Assembly (NCBI RefSeq): GCF_036038375.1
Contig: NZ_CP107935.1
Coordinates: 2,604,001-2,668,000 of the forward strand
Direction of reading: 5' to 3'
Source: Streptomyces sp. NBC_00414
GTDB taxonomy: Bacteria > Actinomycetota > Actinomycetes > Streptomycetales > Streptomycetaceae
Length of the DNA stretch: 64,000 bases
In this document: piece after piece, positions 62,035-64,000 of the stretch
Numbering within the stretch: position 1 is the first letter of the stretch
Layout of the letters: the number at the start of each line of letters is the position of its first letter
Program-made: the position numbers and the translations under genes
The notes under the pieces: model-generated
What the model was told of the DNA's origin: nothing
Database searches by the model: none
The model's input: only the letters and a program-made list of their open reading frames with translations

Positions 62035-62099
62035 TATCCGGATCAGTGGTCCATATATTCGGATCAGTGGTCCAGTTATATGGATCGCCGATCCGGATA
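62035..62099. promoter_or_regulatory. Operator cluster between tetR and the oxidoreductase gene
   Basis: TATCCGGATC at 62035-62044 and GATCCGGATA at 62090-62099 are exact inverse complements. CGGATCAGTGGTCCA occurs at 62039-62053 and again at 62060-62074, a 21-base shift (two helical turns). GGATC-GCC-GATCC at 62082-62094 is another dyad. The AT-rich centre (TATATT, TTATAT) provides -10-like sequences. Confidence 0.7.
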
Positions 62100-62132
62100 A
62101 GTCTATCCCGCAGCGCGAGCAAGGAGACAACG

Positions 62133-63149
62133 ATGCCGACCCGCACGATGAAAGCGATCCGGCTGCATGAGCACGGCGGCCCTGAGGTGCTGCGATACGA
62201 AGAGGTGCCGGTTCCCCGGCCGGGGCCGGACGAGGTGCTCGTTCGCGTGCACGCGGCCGGCGTCAACCCGCCCGACTGGTACGTGCGCGACGGGATGTCC
62301 AACCTGCCGCCGGAGACGCGGCCGAGGTTCAGCCTGCCCATGACGCCGGGGACGGACCTGTCGGGTGTCGTCGAGGCCGTCGGCACGGACGTGGAGGGCT
62401 TCGCCGTCGGTGACGAGGTCTTCGGTCTCCTTCGCTTCCCCAGCTTCGACGGCAGCACCTACGCCGAGTACGTGGCCGCGCCCGCCTCGGACCTCGCGCT
62501 CAAGCCGGCCAGCATCGATCACGTGCACGCCGCCGGGGCGCCCATGGCCGGGCTCACCGCGTGGCAGTTCCTGATCCGGCTCGGACACGATCACCCCTCG
62601 CCCTTCCAGGCGGCGAAGCATCGTCCGGTGCCGCTCGGCGCCGACAAGACGGTGCTCGTCAACGGCGCCGCGGGCGGTGTGGGGCACCTCGCGCTGCAAC
62701 TGGCGAAGTGGAAGGGCGCACATGTCATCGCGGTGGCGTCGGGCGCGCACGAACCGTTCCTGACCGAGCTCGGCGCCGACGAGTTCATCGACTACACCAA
62801 GGGCCGCCCCGAGGAACTCGTGCACGACCTCGACCTCGTGCTCGACACCGTCGGCGGCCCCGACAGCAAACGGTTCCTGCGCACGCTCAAGCGCGGCGGC
62901 TCCCACTTCCCCGTCTTCTTCGGCGAATTCGACCAGGAGGAGACCGCGAAGCTGGGAGTGACCGTCACGGGCACCCAGGTCCGCTCGAACGGCGCGCAGC
63001 TCGCCGAACTGGCACGCCTGCTGGACGCCGGCACGGTGCGCGTCGCGATCGACAGCACGTTCGCGCTCGCGGACGCCCGGGCGGCGCACGAACGCGCCGC
63101 CCGAGGACACATCCGGGGCAAGATCGTGCTCACGGTGGCTCAGGCCTGA
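62133..63149 (+). CDS. NADP-dependent oxidoreductase (MDR/quinone oxidoreductase type)
   Basis: The 338-residue protein belongs to the medium-chain dehydrogenase/reductase superfamily without the structural zinc lobe. The N-terminal GroES-like domain has AIRLHEHGGPEVLRYEEVPV and GTDLSGVVEAVGTDVEGF. The Rossmann domain has VLVNGAAGGVGHLALQLAKW for the cofactor, and the C-terminal part has GKIVLTVAQA. Such enzymes reduce quinones or activated double bonds. An insertion around residues 150-170 (HDHPSPFQAAKHRPVPLG) is longer than in common members. AAGGAGA lies five bases before ATG 62133. Control by the divergent TetR protein is likely. Confidence 0.88.
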   Translation: MPTRTMKAIRLHEHGGPEVLRYEEVPVPRPGPDEVLVRVHAAGVNPPDWYVRDGMSNLPPETRPRFSLPMTPGTDLSGVVEAVGTDVEGFAVGDEVFGLLRFPSFDGSTYAEYVAAPASDLALKPASIDHVHAAGAPMAGLTAWQFLIRLGHDHPSPFQAAKHRPVPLGADKTVLVNGAAGGVGHLALQLAKWKGAHVIAVASGAHEPFLTELGADEFIDYTKGRPEELVHDLDLVLDTVGGPDSKRFLRTLKRGGSHFPVFFGEFDQEETAKLGVTVTGTQVRSNGAQLAELARLLDAGTVRVAIDSTFALADARAAHERAARGHIRGKIVLTVAQA

Positions 63150-63167
63150 CCCGGCCCGTGCCAGGTC

Positions 63168-64000
63168 TCAGACGCTCTGCGGTGTACGGGTGTCGTCGTC
63201 GGCCGCGAGGAACTGCGTGGCGGCGAGTTCGGCGTACAGCGGGTCGCCCGCGACGAGTTCGCGGTGGGTGCCCACGGCCCGTACCTTCCCGGCGTCCATG
63301 ACGACGATGCGGTCGGCCATGGTGACGGTGGACAGCCGGTGGGCGACGACCAGGACCGTCGTGGTGCGGGCGACATCGGCGACCGTGTCGCGCAGCGCGG
63401 CTTCGTTGACCGCGTCGAGCTGGCTGGTGGCCTCGTCGAGGAGCAGCAGCCGGGGCCGCCGCAACAGGGCCCGGGCGATGGCGACGCGCTGGCGCTCACC
63501 GCCGGAGAGCTTGGTGCCGCGGTGGCCCACGAGGGTGTCCACGCCCTTCGGCAGCCGGTCGACGAGGGTGTCGAGCCGGGTGGTCCTGAGCGCGCGGAGC
63601 AGTTCGTCCTCTTCGGCGTCGGGGTTGCCGAGCAGGAGGTTGTCGCGGAGGCTGCCGGAGAGGACGGGCGCGTCCTGCTCCACGTATCCGATGGCCGACC
63701 GGAGCCCGGCGACGTCCCAGTCGGTGAGGTCGCGGCCGTCCAGCGCGATGGTCCCCTCGTCGGGGTCGTAGAACCGCTCGATGAGCGAGAACACGGTGGT
63801 CTTGCCCGCGCCCGAAGGTCCCACGAAGGCGGTCATGCCGCGCGGGGGAACGGCGAAGGTCACGCCGTGGTGGACGTACGGCAGGTCCTCCGCGTACCGG
63901 AAACGGACGTCGTCGAAGGCTATGGAGGCCGGTTCGGCACCGGGTCCGGGCAGTTGGGCGGCCTCGGCGGACGGCTCCGCGGGCAGTCGCCGCGCCTCCT
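63168..64000 (-). CDS. ABC exporter, ATP-binding domain (partial)
   Basis: About 277 codons of the C-terminal part are visible; the gene continues to the right. The nucleotide-binding domain is complete, with Walker [10 protein letters not shown], signature [16 protein letters not shown], Walker [13 protein letters not shown] and the switch His in VVAHRLSTV. The sequence before it ([20 protein letters not shown]) and the start of a preceding linker suggest a half-type exporter with fused transmembrane domain, of the lipid or drug exporter class. The transmembrane part is outside the window, so this is inference. Confidence 0.88.
   Translation of the reverse strand, partial: EARRLPAEPSAEAAQLPGPGAEPASIAFDDVRFRYAEDLPYVHHGVTFAVPPRGMTAFVGPSGAGKTTVFSLIERFYDPDEGTIALDGRDLTDWDVAGLRSAIGYVEQDAPVLSGSLRDNLLLGNPDAEEDELLRALRTTRLDTLVDRLPKGVDTLVGHRGTKLSGGERQRVAIARALLRRPRLLLLDEATSQLDAVNEAALRDTVADVARTTTVLVVAHRLSTVTMADRIVVMDAGKVRAVGTHRELVAGDPLYAELAATQFLAADDDTRTPQSV

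Overview
The window is high-GC (about 70 percent or more) chromosomal DNA of a Streptomyces. The evidence is GTG starts, ATGA/GTGA gene overlaps, strong third-position G/C bias, a geosmin synthase gene, a subtilisin-inhibitor gene of the SSI type, an LAXTG sorting signal, and two families of GC-rich palindromes between genes. From memory, the order sulfite reductase - small zinc-ribbon protein - cysH - cysC - cysD - cysN - ssuABC - cbiX, with geosmin synthase further along, resembles the S. coelicolor core chromosome; I could not align it. I see no insertion sequence, phage, CRISPR array, tRNA or rRNA.

Layout. 1-1232: an SbnB/SbnA pair for L-2,3-diaminopropionate, probably the edge of a natural-product or siderophore cluster that lies off the left side. 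1314-6721: AidB-like acyl-CoA dehydrogenase, GAF-domain regulator, a secreted protein and a GNAT acetyltransferase. 6849-16493: assimilatory sulfur operon with a cysteine-containing leader peptide, reductases, sulfate activation, a sulfonate-type ABC transporter and a sirohydrochlorin chelatase. 16700-22678: PanE-like reductase, two small proteins, an MMPL exporter and a CDP-alcohol phosphatidyltransferase. 22960-25309: macrolide resistance pair (mgt-like glycosyltransferase and erm-like 23S rRNA methyltransferase), preceded by a leaderless leader peptide and a WhiB7/WblC-type promoter. 25505-28604: sugar ABC transporter. 28828-33995: phosphotransferase, LysR regulator divergent from an EamA exporter, DEDDh exonuclease and a SAV2148-type HEPN protein. 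34098-36343: a secreted copper-amine-oxidase-like protein split over two genes. 36523-47567: glgX, treY and treZ for glycogen-to-trehalose conversion, interspersed with two M14 carboxypeptidase paralogues, a protease inhibitor and an FHA protein. 47720-51652: APH-fold protein with a changed catalytic loop, M24 aminopeptidase, LysE exporter, a metallophosphoesterase remnant and a membrane PDZ protein. 51726-53906: geosmin synthase. 54228-57970: an NMT1/SsuA-type ABC transporter operon. 58074-60207: an iron box followed by two translationally coupled secreted proteins, the second sortase-anchored. 60318-64000: AIM24 protein, TetR regulator divergent from an MDR oxidoreductase, and a partial ABC exporter.

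How the parts work together. The sulfur block contains APS formation (CysDN), APS reduction (CysH), sulfite reduction (Sir), siroheme supply (CbiX) and organosulfonate import; the leader peptide suggests cysteine-responsive attenuation. GlgX debranches glycogen, TreY converts the maltodextrin end to a trehalosyl unit and TreZ releases trehalose. Erm protects the ribosome while Mgt inactivates macrolide, and the upstream signals suggest antibiotic-induced expression.

The strongest candidates for further work are the erm leader and promoter, the split amine oxidase with an altered cofactor motif, the iron-box-controlled secreted pair, the sulfur leader peptide, and the palindrome family whose copies show compensatory base changes. 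All functions are read from sequence motifs by eye. No database search or folding was run.
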